The translations under genes and the position numbers were made by a program. Source: Alphaproteobacteria bacterium (lineage in GTDB: Bacteria > Pseudomonadota > Alphaproteobacteria > UBA9219 > RGZA01). Taken from it: a DNA stretch of 64,000 nt. Below the pieces are notes generated by a model. The model was not told the DNA's origin. It made no database searches and was given only the letters and a program-made list of their open reading frames with translations. The stretch covers positions 186,001 through 250,000 of the forward strand of contig JANRLI010000003.1 of NCBI GenBank assembly GCA_033762625.1. Reading direction: 5' to 3'. The number at the start of each line of letters is the position of its first letter. Position 1 is the first letter of the stretch. Shown one piece after another: positions 51,595 through 60,500 of this stretch.

Positions 51595-52962
51595 TTAGTG
51601 GATTTGCTCGCCGTGGAGCATTTCATCAAGGCCGCGCTGTTCGGTTTCAGCATCCACGCGAAGGCCGATGGTCATATCGACGATCTTGAGGATGATGAAG
51701 GACACAATCGAGCACCAGGCGATGGTTGCGCCGATTGCAGCCAACTGGATGAGTACTTGATCCATGCCGCCTGCAACGCCGCCAATCGCCTTCGAAGCAA
51801 AGATACCGGTCAAGACTGCACCGATAATACCGCCCACACCGTGAACGCCAAAGCAATCCAAGCTGTCATCGTATTTGAAGATATTCTTCAAACGTGTTGC
51901 AGAGAGATAGCACAGAACGCCAGTGATAAAACCAATTGCAAGTGCGCCGGTTACATCAACGAAGCCCGAAGCCGGGGTGATGCCAACAAGACCAGCAACC
52001 GCGCCGGTGATTTTCCCGGAGATGCTGGGGCGGCCACGATCGGACCATTCCACAGCCATCCAGCTGATCGCGGCAGTTGCAGCAGCAACGATGGTAACCG
52101 TTGCAGCCATCGCAGCACGGCCATCCGCAGCAAGGGCTGAGCCAGCGTTAAAGCCAAGCCAACCTACCCACAGCAAGGATGCACCGATGAGGCTGAAAAT
52201 CACGTTGTAAGGAGCGTGCTGCGCATTGTTCGCATTGCGGCGACCAATCATGATTGCAGCAACAAGACCTGCTACACCAGCGTTGATGTGCACAACGGTA
52301 CCGCCAGCATAGTCAAGCGCGCCCATCTTGAACAGCCAACCCGCAGGTGACCATACCCAGTGGGCAATCGGTGCATACACCAGAATTGACCATGCACCCA
52401 TGAATGCGAGCAATGCCGAGAATTTAATACGGTCAGCAAATGCACCTGCAATCAGGGCCGGCGTGATAATCGCAAAGGTCATTTGGAAAATCATGTACAC
52501 AGGCTCGGGAATGGTTGTCTTGACTGCGTTATCAAGGCCGGAGCCGAGAACAAACGCAACCGTGTGATCAACGCCGGCAAAAAACAGACGGCTGAAATCA
52601 CCGATGAAAGTTGAACCATCAGGCAAGGTGGTAGTGCCATTGGTGAAGGAAAGGCTGTAGCCAACCACAACCCAAAGCACTGCAACGAGACAGCACGTTG
52701 CAAAACTTTGCATTGAAGTTGCCAAGGCATTTTGTTTGCGAACCAGACCGCCATAAAACAGTGCCAGTGCGGGAATCGTCATCATCAGAACAAGAGCAGT
52801 TGCGCACAGCATCCATGCTGTATCACCGCTATTGAGTGGATTTGGAGCCGCTGCTGCGGTTTCAGCAAACGCTTGCAGTGGGGTGAAGACCAGCGCAGCA
52901 ATTGCCGCCAAGCCGCCAACCAGCTTATTTGTTGTTGTATTTCCCATTTTTTTATTTCCCAT
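51595..52962 (-). CDS. amt: Ammonium transporter (Amt family)
   Basis: A 455-residue polytopic protein with an N-terminal signal-like segment (ALVFTPLQAFAET) and about 11 helices. The family blocks are GDTAWMLCATALVLMMTIPALALFYGGLV, FQMTFAIITPALIAGAFADR, GGTVVHINAGVAGLVAAI and FGVHGVGGIIGAVLTGIFA. The two pore His are in VHIN and VHGVGG. The start is ambiguous between ATG 52962 and ATG 52947, which lie in a duplicated ATGGGAAATA. glnK is not adjacent on either side. Confidence 0.95.
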   Translation of the reverse strand: MGNKKMGNTTTNKLVGGLAAIAALVFTPLQAFAETAAAAPNPLNSGDTAWMLCATALVLMMTIPALALFYGGLVRKQNALATSMQSFATCCLVAVLWVVVGYSLSFTNGTTTLPDGSTFIGDFSRLFFAGVDHTVAFVLGSGLDNAVKTTIPEPVYMIFQMTFAIITPALIAGAFADRIKFSALLAFMGAWSILVYAPIAHWVWSPAGWLFKMGALDYAGGTVVHINAGVAGLVAAIMIGRRNANNAQHAPYNVIFSLIGASLLWVGWLGFNAGSALAADGRAAMAATVTIVAAATAAISWMAVEWSDRGRPSISGKITGAVAGLVGITPASGFVDVTGALAIGFITGVLCYLSATRLKNIFKYDDSLDCFGVHGVGGIIGAVLTGIFASKAIGGVAGGMDQVLIQLAAIGATIAWCSIVSFIILKIVDMTIGLRVDAETEQRGLDEMLHGEQIH

Positions 52963-53048
52963 GTCGTGTAGAGGATGGACAAAGACAGGTTTTGTGAAAA
53001 AACATCACCTGAAGACACGGGAGCTAACACTGGCTTAAAAAAAATGAT

Positions 53049-53076
53049 TTTACAACCTTAATTATTATTTTATAAT
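53049..53076 (+). promoter_or_regulatory. Promoter of the chemoreceptor-like gene
   Basis: TTTACA (53049-53054), a 16-bp spacer and a perfect TATAAT (53071-53076), about 55 nt before the coding start. Confidence 0.55.
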
Positions 53077-53132
53077 TTTTGCTTAGTTATGGGTGTGTGT
53101 CATAAAATAATCCCCAACCTGAGGATAAATCC

Positions 53133-54161
53133 ATGCCAGAGCGGATTCTCAAGCTTTCTCAAGCTGTTTCGGACCTTGCCAGTAAACGTGTAGGCGAAAT
53201 TCAGGTTATTACTGCGACTACACGAATCCTCGCACTCAATGCGATGATAGAAGCGGCAAGGGCAGGCGAAGCAGGCAAGGGTTTTTCAATTGTTGCTGAA
53301 GAAGTACGCAAAATATCAGAACAAATCCGGACCATTTCCAAGAGTTTGACTGAAGAAATGGCGGAACGCGTTGGCGAGCTCAATGAACTTGGCCAGCGCC
53401 TTGTAAGCCATGTGCGCGGCCAGCGTTTGGCCGATTTATCGCTTAACATGATCGATATTATTGATCGTAATTTATACGAGCGTTCATGCGATGTGCGTTG
53501 GTGGGCAACCGATAGTGCGGTGGTGGATTGCGCGCAAAACCCAACCGACATTATTCGTGACCACGCAAGCCGTCGTTTGGGCGTCATTTTGGGCGCTTAC
53601 ACAGTTTATCTTGATTTATGGGTGGCAGATAAGAACGGGATTGTTATCGCATCGGGTCGTCCTGAAAAATATGGTAATGTTCAAGGCTCGTCGGTTGCAG
53701 GTGAAAGCTGGTTCCAGCAAGCCATGCGTACGCATACGGGTGATGAATATGCGGTGGTCGATGTTGCGTCGAACCCGCTTCTTGAGGATAAGCTGGTTGC
53801 AACCTATTCGGCTGCTATACGCAAAGACGGGGACAGCAAAGGCGACATTGTTGGTGTTTTAGGCATCTTCTTTGATTGGCAGACGCAAAGTCAGGCGGTG
53901 GTGAATTCCATCAATCTCACCGATGATGAACGGACGCGCACGCGCTGTCTGTTGCTCGATAGTAGATACCGGGTTATTGCATCAAGCGATGGTCAAGGTG
54001 TTTTACAGCAAACCATACCATTGCAAACCGAGGGGAAAACCGCAGGCAGTTATGCCGATAGCGAAGGAAATACGATTGGCTTTGCTTTAACCCCGGGTTA
54101 TGAGACATATAAGGGGCTTGGCTGGTATGGGTGTATTGTGCAAAAACCAGTTCAGGCTTGA
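53133..54161 (+). CDS. Soluble chemoreceptor-like protein: signalling hairpin first, Cache-like sensor second
   Basis: A 342-residue cytoplasmic protein. Residues 22-75 carry the methyl-accepting receptor tip ([39 protein letters not shown]), the part that binds CheA and CheW. No methylation helices or HAMP domain precede it, and no membrane helix exists. The C-terminal 230 residues look like a Cache/PDC sensor: [64 protein letters not shown]. The usual receptor order is reversed. GAGG lies 8-9 nt before the ATG. Confidence 0.82.
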   Translation: MPERILKLSQAVSDLASKRVGEIQVITATTRILALNAMIEAARAGEAGKGFSIVAEEVRKISEQIRTISKSLTEEMAERVGELNELGQRLVSHVRGQRLADLSLNMIDIIDRNLYERSCDVRWWATDSAVVDCAQNPTDIIRDHASRRLGVILGAYTVYLDLWVADKNGIVIASGRPEKYGNVQGSSVAGESWFQQAMRTHTGDEYAVVDVASNPLLEDKLVATYSAAIRKDGDSKGDIVGVLGIFFDWQTQSQAVVNSINLTDDERTRTRCLLLDSRYRVIASSDGQGVLQQTIPLQTEGKTAGSYADSEGNTIGFALTPGYETYKGLGWYGCIVQKPVQA

Positions 54162-54187
54162 TCTGGGTTTTTTGACAGGAGTTTTTT

Positions 54188-54268
54188 ATGGGTATTGATC
54201 TTATCCTTGTACTTGCGGGCGTTGCCTTCTTTGCATGGCAAACCACCAAATACGGCAAACACTCTTAA
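54188..54268 (+). CDS. 26-residue single-helix membrane peptide
   Basis: A tiny gene with a strong AGGAG at 54177-54181, a 6-nt spacer and ATG. The product, MGIDLILVLAGVAFFAWQTT then KYGKHS, has one hydrophobic helix and a basic end. It ends exactly where the convergent PP-loop gene ends (54269) and follows the receptor gene by 26 nt, so it may share that transcript. Function unknown. Confidence 0.6.
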   Translation: MGIDLILVLAGVAFFAWQTTKYGKHS

Positions 54269-55192
54269 TTAGTATTTTATACTAAACGCGTTTGCGCCGC
54301 CGTTGAGCTGATGCTCGAATTCAAATATCGGTATCGTGTATTTGGCTACTTTAGAGCCATATTTTTTTCTTAACATGCGTTGTGCTTTCAGGCGTTCCTG
54401 TTCGACATTCTCAAAACCGGAATATTTTGGCCGATGGGTCAAGTCGGGCCAGAATTTGTGGTACAGCGTGTCTTTGATGTTGTGCGCAAATTTATCCATG
54501 TTTTCAAATCCATGCGCTTTTGCTTCCAAAAGAATGCTGAGCATCAGTTCGGGGGTATAGCAATAAAAAGCTGAAACGCCTTCGACTTGCTCCGCTTGCA
54601 TGAAATGTGTCACGGCAATGCGTTCGATAGGGACGGGAATGACTATTTTGCCGTCAATGCGTTCATAACGCTGCTCACCTACGGCAATCACTGCCATGCC
54701 GCCTTTGCTTGCCGCATAGCGCATTAAATGCATGTGCATAATGTGTGCGCAATTGGCAAGAATATAAGGCGTTTCAACACTTCCTTGAAAGAACGAGACG
54801 ATATCCAGCGTTGGTACTTCAGGGGTAAGATTGTGCTGTTTGCAAAACTCGAACGCATAGGCAATGTCCATTTTATTGACATCGTTATCGTATTTCAAAA
54901 TCAACGGGGTGAATGGAATTTTTTCCTGCACCATGGTGCGGGCAACCAGCTCGCTATCAATGCCACCACTCATCGCTACATAAATCGGTTTGGTTGCGGC
55001 ATTTGCAATTTTTTTGGCCGCCACCGCCATTTCAATGTCGAATGATTTTGGTTGCGAAGCGCAAGGGCCAAATGTGACCCATAATGGTTGGCCTTGTTCA
55101 TCAAAGTTATAACGATTTTTTCTTCTGCCCCAGCCGAATTGCCAGTGGTTATTGTCAGAAAATATCATTTGTTTGGGCGTAGTGGTTACCAT
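54269..55192 (-). CDS. Orphan PP-loop ATPase (asparagine-synthase-like nucleotide hydrolase)
   Basis: A 307-residue protein. YVAMSGGIDSELVARTMVQEKIPFTPLILKYDNDVN contains the PP-loop SGGxDS motif of ATP-pyrophosphatases such as the asparagine synthase C-domain. The N-terminus HWQFGWGRRKNRYNFDEQGQ is unlike the usual tRNA-modifying PP-loop enzymes. HIMHMHLMRYAASKGGMAVIAVGEQRYE is a middle block, and HKFWPDLTHRPKYSGFENVE lies near the C-terminus. There is no glutaminase domain. I cannot name the substrate. Similar proteins occur in large phages and scattered bacteria, but no phage gene is near. Confidence 0.75.
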   Translation of the reverse strand: MVTTTPKQMIFSDNNHWQFGWGRRKNRYNFDEQGQPLWVTFGPCASQPKSFDIEMAVAAKKIANAATKPIYVAMSGGIDSELVARTMVQEKIPFTPLILKYDNDVNKMDIAYAFEFCKQHNLTPEVPTLDIVSFFQGSVETPYILANCAHIMHMHLMRYAASKGGMAVIAVGEQRYERIDGKIVIPVPIERIAVTHFMQAEQVEGVSAFYCYTPELMLSILLEAKAHGFENMDKFAHNIKDTLYHKFWPDLTHRPKYSGFENVEQERLKAQRMLRKKYGSKVAKYTIPIFEFEHQLNGGANAFSIKY

Positions 55193-55233
55193 GCAGGCAG
55201 TGTAAGAATGCGTATTGCTAAAGTCAAACCGGC

Positions 55234-56994
55234 TTAAAACCAGTTTTCCGGCATCGTCATTACGCCATGCTGTTTTGCAAGTATGACAGGTAAAAGCCCA
55301 GCAGTTTGCGGCAGAATGCTTTCGGCATAAAACCGCGCAGTGATAAGTTTGCTTTCCAAAAAATCTGCCGAAAAATCTTGTGGAGCTTTAAGCTCGTTAT
55401 GCGCGATGCGCGCTGATTCTGCCATGCGGGCCCCGCCAGCGGTAACTGCAAATAAGCGCAAGAATGGCACAGCTGCAAATGCAGCAGCATTCATATCTGT
55501 TTTTGCAAGCGGCAATAAATAAGCAGCAGCTTTTTCCAAATGCCCAAGCGAAGTATTCAGGCTTGTGGCAATTGCCGCCGCGTCATCACCGTTTTCTGCG
55601 CCGAGCGCTTTGGAAATTTCTTTCATCTCCGTTACATAGGCATTAAATGCCTTCCCATCATCCCTCGCCAATTTGCGGAACACCAAATCATTGGCCTGAA
55701 TGCCGTTGGTTCCTTCGTAAATTGCCAATACGCGTGCATCACGCATGTGCTGCGCAGCCCCGGTTTCTTCCACAAACCCCATACCGCCAAAGACCTGAAC
55801 GGCAGTGGATGTGAGTTCGTTTGATAAATCGGTAATCCATGCTTTTACAAGAGGTGTCAGCAGCTCCACGCGTTCCTGATGCTTCGCGTCAATGGCAAAC
55901 GCTGCGCTGTAGGCAAGGGCCCGCGCTGCTTCGGTTTGCGATTTCATCATCATCAACATGCGGCGCACATCGGGATGATGAATGATGGTTACGGGTTTAT
56001 CCGCCCCTTTCTTAAGCGGTTTGCTTTGTACACGGGCGCGCGCAAAGTCTGCCGCGTGCTGCATGGAGCGTTCGCATAATGCTAGGCCCTGTAGGCCAAC
56101 ACCGATGCGGGCATTATTCATCATCACGAACATTGCTTCGATACCGCGGTTTTCATCCCCGACAAGTTCAGCATAGCAATTGCCCTTATCGCCATACGAC
56201 ATGGTGCACGTGGGGCTGGCATGTTGACCAAGTTTATGTTCAATCGAAATGGCATAAGCATCATTGCGTGGCCCGAGCGTGCCATCTGGATTGACCAGAA
56301 ATTTTGGAACAAGGAATAGGGATAAACCTTTTGTGCCTTCCGGTGCATCGGGCAAGCGTGCCAGCACCAGATGGATGATGTTTTCGGTCATGTCGTGTTC
56401 ACCATAGCTGATGAATATCTTCTGACCGCTCAGTTTGTAATGATTGCCGTCTTTAACCGCTTTACAGCGCACTGCGCCGACATCGGAACCAGCTTGTGGT
56501 TCTGTTAAATTCATAGTGCCAGACCATGCGCCGGAAACCATCTTGGGCAGGTATAATTTCTTCTGTGCTTGGGTTCCATGCACATTTAACAATTCAATTG
56601 CGCCTTGGTTCAGTAGTGTGCACAAGGCAAGGGAAAGGTTTGCAGTTTGCAGCATTTCCTGTACGGGCATGGCAAGCGTTGCTGGCAATCCTTGCCCGCC
56701 AATATCTTCGCCGAATGACAAACCATTCCAGCCACCATCAACATATTCTTTATACGCTGCCGCAAATCCATCGGGCATTGTTACGGCGCCATTCGAAAAT
56801 TTTAAACCCTGTTTGTCGCCCGTATGATTAAGCGGCGCGAAAGTTCCTGCGGCTAACTTTCCTGCTTCTTCCAAAATGGAGCGCGTGAGGTCTTCGCTTG
56901 TCGAATCGAAGCCGGGAAGTGCGGCCAGTTTTTCGATACCTATCAAACGGGTGAGGACAAATAAAATGTCATTAATCGGGGGGGTGTATGTCAT
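55234..56994 (-). CDS. Acyl-CoA dehydrogenase
   Basis: A 586-residue FAD enzyme of the long DmdC/AcdA-type with a C-terminal extension. It has GWNGLSFGEDIGGQGLPATLA, the FAD-binding WSGTMNLTEPQAGSDVGAVRCKA, KIFISYGEHDMTENI and IIHHPDVRRMLMMM. The C-terminal VFGGMGFVEETGAAQHMRDARVLAIYEGTNGIQANDLV carries the catalytic Glu. A probable fatty-acid oxidation enzyme; chain length unknown. ATG 56994; a GTG at 57000 is an alternative. A C7 run lies in codons 4-6. Confidence 0.92.
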   Translation of the reverse strand: MTYTPPINDILFVLTRLIGIEKLAALPGFDSTSEDLTRSILEEAGKLAAGTFAPLNHTGDKQGLKFSNGAVTMPDGFAAAYKEYVDGGWNGLSFGEDIGGQGLPATLAMPVQEMLQTANLSLALCTLLNQGAIELLNVHGTQAQKKLYLPKMVSGAWSGTMNLTEPQAGSDVGAVRCKAVKDGNHYKLSGQKIFISYGEHDMTENIIHLVLARLPDAPEGTKGLSLFLVPKFLVNPDGTLGPRNDAYAISIEHKLGQHASPTCTMSYGDKGNCYAELVGDENRGIEAMFVMMNNARIGVGLQGLALCERSMQHAADFARARVQSKPLKKGADKPVTIIHHPDVRRMLMMMKSQTEAARALAYSAAFAIDAKHQERVELLTPLVKAWITDLSNELTSTAVQVFGGMGFVEETGAAQHMRDARVLAIYEGTNGIQANDLVFRKLARDDGKAFNAYVTEMKEISKALGAENGDDAAAIATSLNTSLGHLEKAAAYLLPLAKTDMNAAAFAAVPFLRLFAVTAGGARMAESARIAHNELKAPQDFSADFLESKLITARFYAESILPQTAGLLPVILAKQHGVMTMPENWF

Positions 56995-57011
56995 AGTCAC
57001 TCTTATGGGTC

Positions 57012-57068
57012 GGGCAGATTCACGCGATTAAATTTTTTCGGTCGTTTTTGTCTAATCGCGATCTGCCC
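57012..57068. repeat. Long inverted repeat upstream of the sigma-54 promoter
   Basis: GGGCAGAT (57012-57019) and CGCGATTA (57023-57030) pair with TAATCGCG (57053-57060) and ATCTGCCC (57061-57068), with a 3-nt bulge and a 22-nt T-rich loop. It ends 8 nt before the -24 element. It could be a regulator site or the start of a structured RNA from the divergent strand. Confidence 0.75.
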
Positions 57069-57075
57069 TAAAAAT

Positions 57076-57092
57076 TTGGCACGGTCTTTGCC
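57076..57092 (+). promoter_or_regulatory. Sigma-54 (RpoN) promoter
   Basis: TTGGCAC (57076-57082), 5 bp, then TTGC (57088-57091): TTGGCACGGTCTTTGCC matches the TGGCAC-N5-TTGC -24/-12 consensus exactly. Initiation near 57103 leaves a very short leader holding AAGGG before the ATG at 57114. Confidence 0.85.
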
Positions 57093-57113
57093 AATAAAGG
57101 GTTAAGGGAAGGA

Positions 57114-58046
57114 ATGTGCGGAATGACCGATATATTGCAAAGTGCCATTACAGAGCTTTCAAAAAACCAGCAAAATCAATCTGTTGGTAAAAGCAGTGTA
57201 GTTGCGGCTATTCAGGTTGCCAGCGCCCGAACCGGGGTGGATTTTGCCTACCTGCTTAATAAAGCCGACCAAGAGAGCAGTTTAAATCCAAACGCCAAGG
57301 CAAGCACTTCTTCCGCAAGCGGATTATTCCAGTTCATTAAATCAACCTGGCTGAAGATGGTCAAAGAACATGGCAGTGACTATGGCCTGTCGGATGAAGC
57401 TGCTGCAATTACGGAAAAGAATGGTCAGTTAAGTGTCAGCGACCCAGAAATGCGCAAGAAGATTTTAAATTTGCGGCATGACCCGGTTTTATCATCGGCG
57501 ATGGCAGCAGAATTCACTAAAGAAAATAAAGATTATCTCGATGCATCAGTCGGTGGAACCATTGGAAACACTGAATTATACATGGCGCATTTTTTAGGCG
57601 CGGGCGGTGCATCAACCTTCTTGAAAAAAATGCATGCAGCGCCAAATGCCCCTGCGGCAGACTTCTTGCCGGAAGCAGCGGATGCAAATCCAAGTGTGTT
57701 TTATTCCAAAACAGGTCGTGCATTAAGCCTAAAAGAAATTTACAACCGCTTTGCCAAGAAGTTTGATAGCGAACCAGCAAGCGCAACCATGGTGGCTTCG
57801 GCCGTGCCCGTTATGAATTCGAGCCGTGAGTTGTCGTCTTCGGCATCCATTACACGCCCAAGCCAGCAAAGCGTGGCAAGCAATGTGACTGTAGATATGG
57901 ATGTAATGCAGCAAGTGTTAAAGCAAACAAATGGCACCTCCGATACGCTATTTAACACGATGATTTTAGCACAAATGCATATGAATGATGCATTGACTAG
58001 CGTTGGTACAAAGCGCCAAGAATATAAATCATCCTTCGCTGCTTAA
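57114..58046 (+). CDS. Lytic transglycosylase (SLT domain) with C-terminal extension
   Basis: A 310-residue protein. VASARTGVDFAYLLNKADQESSLNPNAKASTSSASGLFQFIKSTW holds the SLT-type active site, with catalytic Glu in QESS. A second part has DASVGGTIGNTELYMAHFLGAGGA, also typical. The C-terminus (about 230-310) is Ser/Thr-rich and ends with helices that may bind a partner. No obvious signal peptide, as with some flagellar or pilus transglycosylases. The sigma-54 promoter suggests a role in flagellum or envelope appendage assembly. ATG 57123 is a second candidate start. Confidence 0.85.
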   Translation: MCGMTDILQSAITELSKNQQNQSVGKSSVVAAIQVASARTGVDFAYLLNKADQESSLNPNAKASTSSASGLFQFIKSTWLKMVKEHGSDYGLSDEAAAITEKNGQLSVSDPEMRKKILNLRHDPVLSSAMAAEFTKENKDYLDASVGGTIGNTELYMAHFLGAGGASTFLKKMHAAPNAPAADFLPEAADANPSVFYSKTGRALSLKEIYNRFAKKFDSEPASATMVASAVPVMNSSRELSSSASITRPSQQSVASNVTVDMDVMQQVLKQTNGTSDTLFNTMILAQMHMNDALTSVGTKRQEYKSSFAA

Positions 58047-58098
58047 GTATTATTTTTCGCGACTGCTCTGCGCCTGACGGCGTAACCGCGACTGCAAT

Positions 58099-59499
58099 TT
58101 AGAACAATACACCTGGATTCATAATCCCCTTGGGGTCAAGCGTTTGTTTGATGCTGCGCATCGTTTGTAATTCAATCGGTGATATGGTGCGGTGAAATTC
58201 CGCTTTTTTAAAACGGCCGATGCCATGCTCTGCGCTGATGGATCCGCCAAGACTAATCACTAAATCATGGAGTGCGCTGGCAACCAATTCACGCTTGGCG
58301 ATGAATGCGTCTTTATCGCCATCTTCCGGTTGGCTGATATTAAAATGAATGTTGCCGTCACCAATGTGACCAAAGGTATAGGGGCGGGCGCCTGGTATAA
58401 GCTTTTCCACCAGCCTGCTGCCCTGATCGATGCATGCAGGCATCTGGCTGATGGGAATGGAAATGTCATGCTTTAGCGATGCGCCCATGCGGTTTTGTGC
58501 CTCGACAATCGCTTCGCGTAACGCCCAGAATTCACGGTTTTGCGCTATGCTCTCGGCTATCGCAGCGTTTTGAATGAGTGACTTTTCCAGAAATGGTTCT
58601 AAAATGCTGGATAGGCTTTCGCCGCCAGCAGATGTGACATGGGTTTCAATCAGCGCTATCCATTCATAATTATTGGCGTCATCAAACGGTTTGCGGGCAT
58701 TGCAATGCTTGACCGCGCTATCAATAGCAAGGCGTGGCATCAATTCGAATGCCGCAAGTGTATCTTGTGATGCACTGCGCAGTTTGCCCAATACGTCAAT
58801 CGCCGCTTGCGGAGAGGCAAGTGCAATCAGGGCTGTTTCAACCCGTTCTGGTTTCGGTAATAATTTAAGGGTGGCCGCGGTAATTATGCCAAGCGTGCCT
58901 TCTGACCCAATCAACAATTGTTTCAAATCATACCCAGAATTGTTCTTGCGTAGACTGCGCAGACCATTCCAAATGCTGCCATCGGGCAATACCACTTCAA
59001 GCCCAAGAATTTGTTCGCGCATATTGCCATAGCGAAGCGTATAGGACCCGCCCGCATTTGTCGCTGCTAGCCCCCCAATGCAAGCCGAGCCTTGCGATGC
59101 CAATGTCATTGCGAATAGCCGGTTTTGTGCAAATGCCGCTTCTTGTACAATTTGCAAAATACAACCCGCTTCGGCAACCATGCTGAAATCAGCGGCATCA
59201 AAACTGCGGATTTTATTGAGGCGCTTTAAGCTAATACAGAGCGATGAATTATCTTCAGATGGAACAGATGCGCCAACAAGACCGGTGTTGCCACTTTGCG
59301 GAACAAGCGGCGTGTTGTGTGCAGCGCATAGCTTTACAATTTCGGAAACTTCCAGCGTATTTTTTGGTAAAAGCACAGCCGGACTTTTTGATTGGATGCG
59401 TCCACGCCATTCGTGCAGATAAGCTTCTTTATCTGAAGGTTCGGTCAGAATGCCAGATGGGCCTAGCAGCGTAGTCAGTTTTTTTATGACGTCATTCAT
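58099..59499 (-). CDS. FAD-linked oxidase (D-2-hydroxyacid dehydrogenase/GlcD-type)
   Basis: A 466-residue flavoprotein. VVLPKNTLEVSEIVKLCAAHNTPLVPQSGNTGLVGASVPSED is the FAD_binding_4 opening. LYHEW-type N-terminal sequence, QGSACIGGLAATNAGGSYTLRYG, EHGIGRFKKAEFHRTISPIEL and the ending KQTLDPKGIMNPGVLF are family marks. Members oxidise D-lactate, glycolate, 2-hydroxyglutarate or D-phenyllactate; which one is not shown. The start overlaps the tsaC stop (TGATG). Confidence 0.88.
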   Translation of the reverse strand: MNDVIKKLTTLLGPSGILTEPSDKEAYLHEWRGRIQSKSPAVLLPKNTLEVSEIVKLCAAHNTPLVPQSGNTGLVGASVPSEDNSSLCISLKRLNKIRSFDAADFSMVAEAGCILQIVQEAAFAQNRLFAMTLASQGSACIGGLAATNAGGSYTLRYGNMREQILGLEVVLPDGSIWNGLRSLRKNNSGYDLKQLLIGSEGTLGIITAATLKLLPKPERVETALIALASPQAAIDVLGKLRSASQDTLAAFELMPRLAIDSAVKHCNARKPFDDANNYEWIALIETHVTSAGGESLSSILEPFLEKSLIQNAAIAESIAQNREFWALREAIVEAQNRMGASLKHDISIPISQMPACIDQGSRLVEKLIPGARPYTFGHIGDGNIHFNISQPEDGDKDAFIAKRELVASALHDLVISLGGSISAEHGIGRFKKAEFHRTISPIELQTMRSIKQTLDPKGIMNPGVLF

Positions 59500-60497
59500 C
59501 ACGCATCGTCTCTGGGGGCGGCGGCTCTGCGCAGACGGTCATTCATGGCAAGGCCAAGGCCCGTTTCAGGAATTTGCATCACGGCGATTGTTGTTATCTC
59601 GGGTTTATCCAGTTCACGCAGCATAGCAAAAAGATTGGCCGCTGCCTCGTGCAAATCGCCGCGTTCGCTTAAATTCAGCTTCATTTTACCGCTTTTTATA
59701 CCCATTTCGGGGCCAAAAGCGAGTAATGCCTCGTCAGCATCGGCATGGGTTGCATTAAGTCGCACACGCGCATTCGGCGCATAGTGGCTTTGCAACTGGC
59801 CGGGGGCAGTGGGTGTTTCACTATGCCCTGTAAACACCTTTACCTTGCCGATTACCACTTCGATTTCCGCCTGCGTGATGCCGCCTTGACGCAAAATTAT
59901 CGGAACGTCGCCTGTAACATCCAGAATGGTGGATTCAAGACCGATGGGCGAACGGCCTGCACCCAAAATTAAATCGACTTTATTGCCAAGTGATTCCAAC
60001 ACATGCAGCGGCGAAGTTGCACTGACACTCCCAGAGCGGTTGGCGCTTGGCGCAGCAATCGGACGGTTCACTTCACGCAATAAAGCGCGCGCAACCGCAT
60101 GCGATGGAATACGCACAGCTAAACTATCCATGCCTGCACTAACAAGCCATGATAGCGCAGAGTCTTTTTTTCGTGGTAATACAAGCGTAAGCGCGCCCGG
60201 CATGAAATGCGCCGCAAGGTTTTCAGCTAGTGGCGTAATTTCAACATAAGCGGATAGTTGAGAAAAATCCGCCATGTGGACAATGAGCGGATTAAAGCTA
60301 GGGCGGCCTTTTGCAGCAAAAATCGCAGCAACGGCTTGTTCGTTCGTTGCATCCCCGCCAAGCCCGTAAACGGTTTCGGTAGGAAATGCGACAAGCTTGC
60401 CCGCGCGCAACGCTTCAGCCGCGCGCACGATAAATTCTTTATCGGGCTCCTTTTCAGGATGGGCGGCATGAAGGTTGAGCAGGGTGGGTGAATTCAT
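59499..60497 (-). CDS. Threonylcarbamoyl-AMP synthase, Sua5 type
   Basis: A 332-residue protein of the Sua5/YrdC/TsaC family, which makes threonylcarbamoyl-AMP for tRNA t6A. LVAFPTETVYGLGGDATNEQAVAAIFAAKGRPSFNPLIVHM contains the KxRPxxNPL signature, and GSVSATSPLHV and GLESTILDVTG follow. The C-terminal Sua5 domain (after about 220) contains QLQSHYAPNARVRL. It sits between bcp and the FAD oxidase on the minus strand. Confidence 0.92.
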   Translation of the reverse strand: MNSPTLLNLHAAHPEKEPDKEFIVRAAEALRAGKLVAFPTETVYGLGGDATNEQAVAAIFAAKGRPSFNPLIVHMADFSQLSAYVEITPLAENLAAHFMPGALTLVLPRKKDSALSWLVSAGMDSLAVRIPSHAVARALLREVNRPIAAPSANRSGSVSATSPLHVLESLGNKVDLILGAGRSPIGLESTILDVTGDVPIILRQGGITQAEIEVVIGKVKVFTGHSETPTAPGQLQSHYAPNARVRLNATHADADEALLAFGPEMGIKSGKMKLNLSERGDLHEAAANLFAMLRELDKPEITTIAVMQIPETGLGLAMNDRLRRAAAPRDDA

Positions 60498-60500
60498 GCC

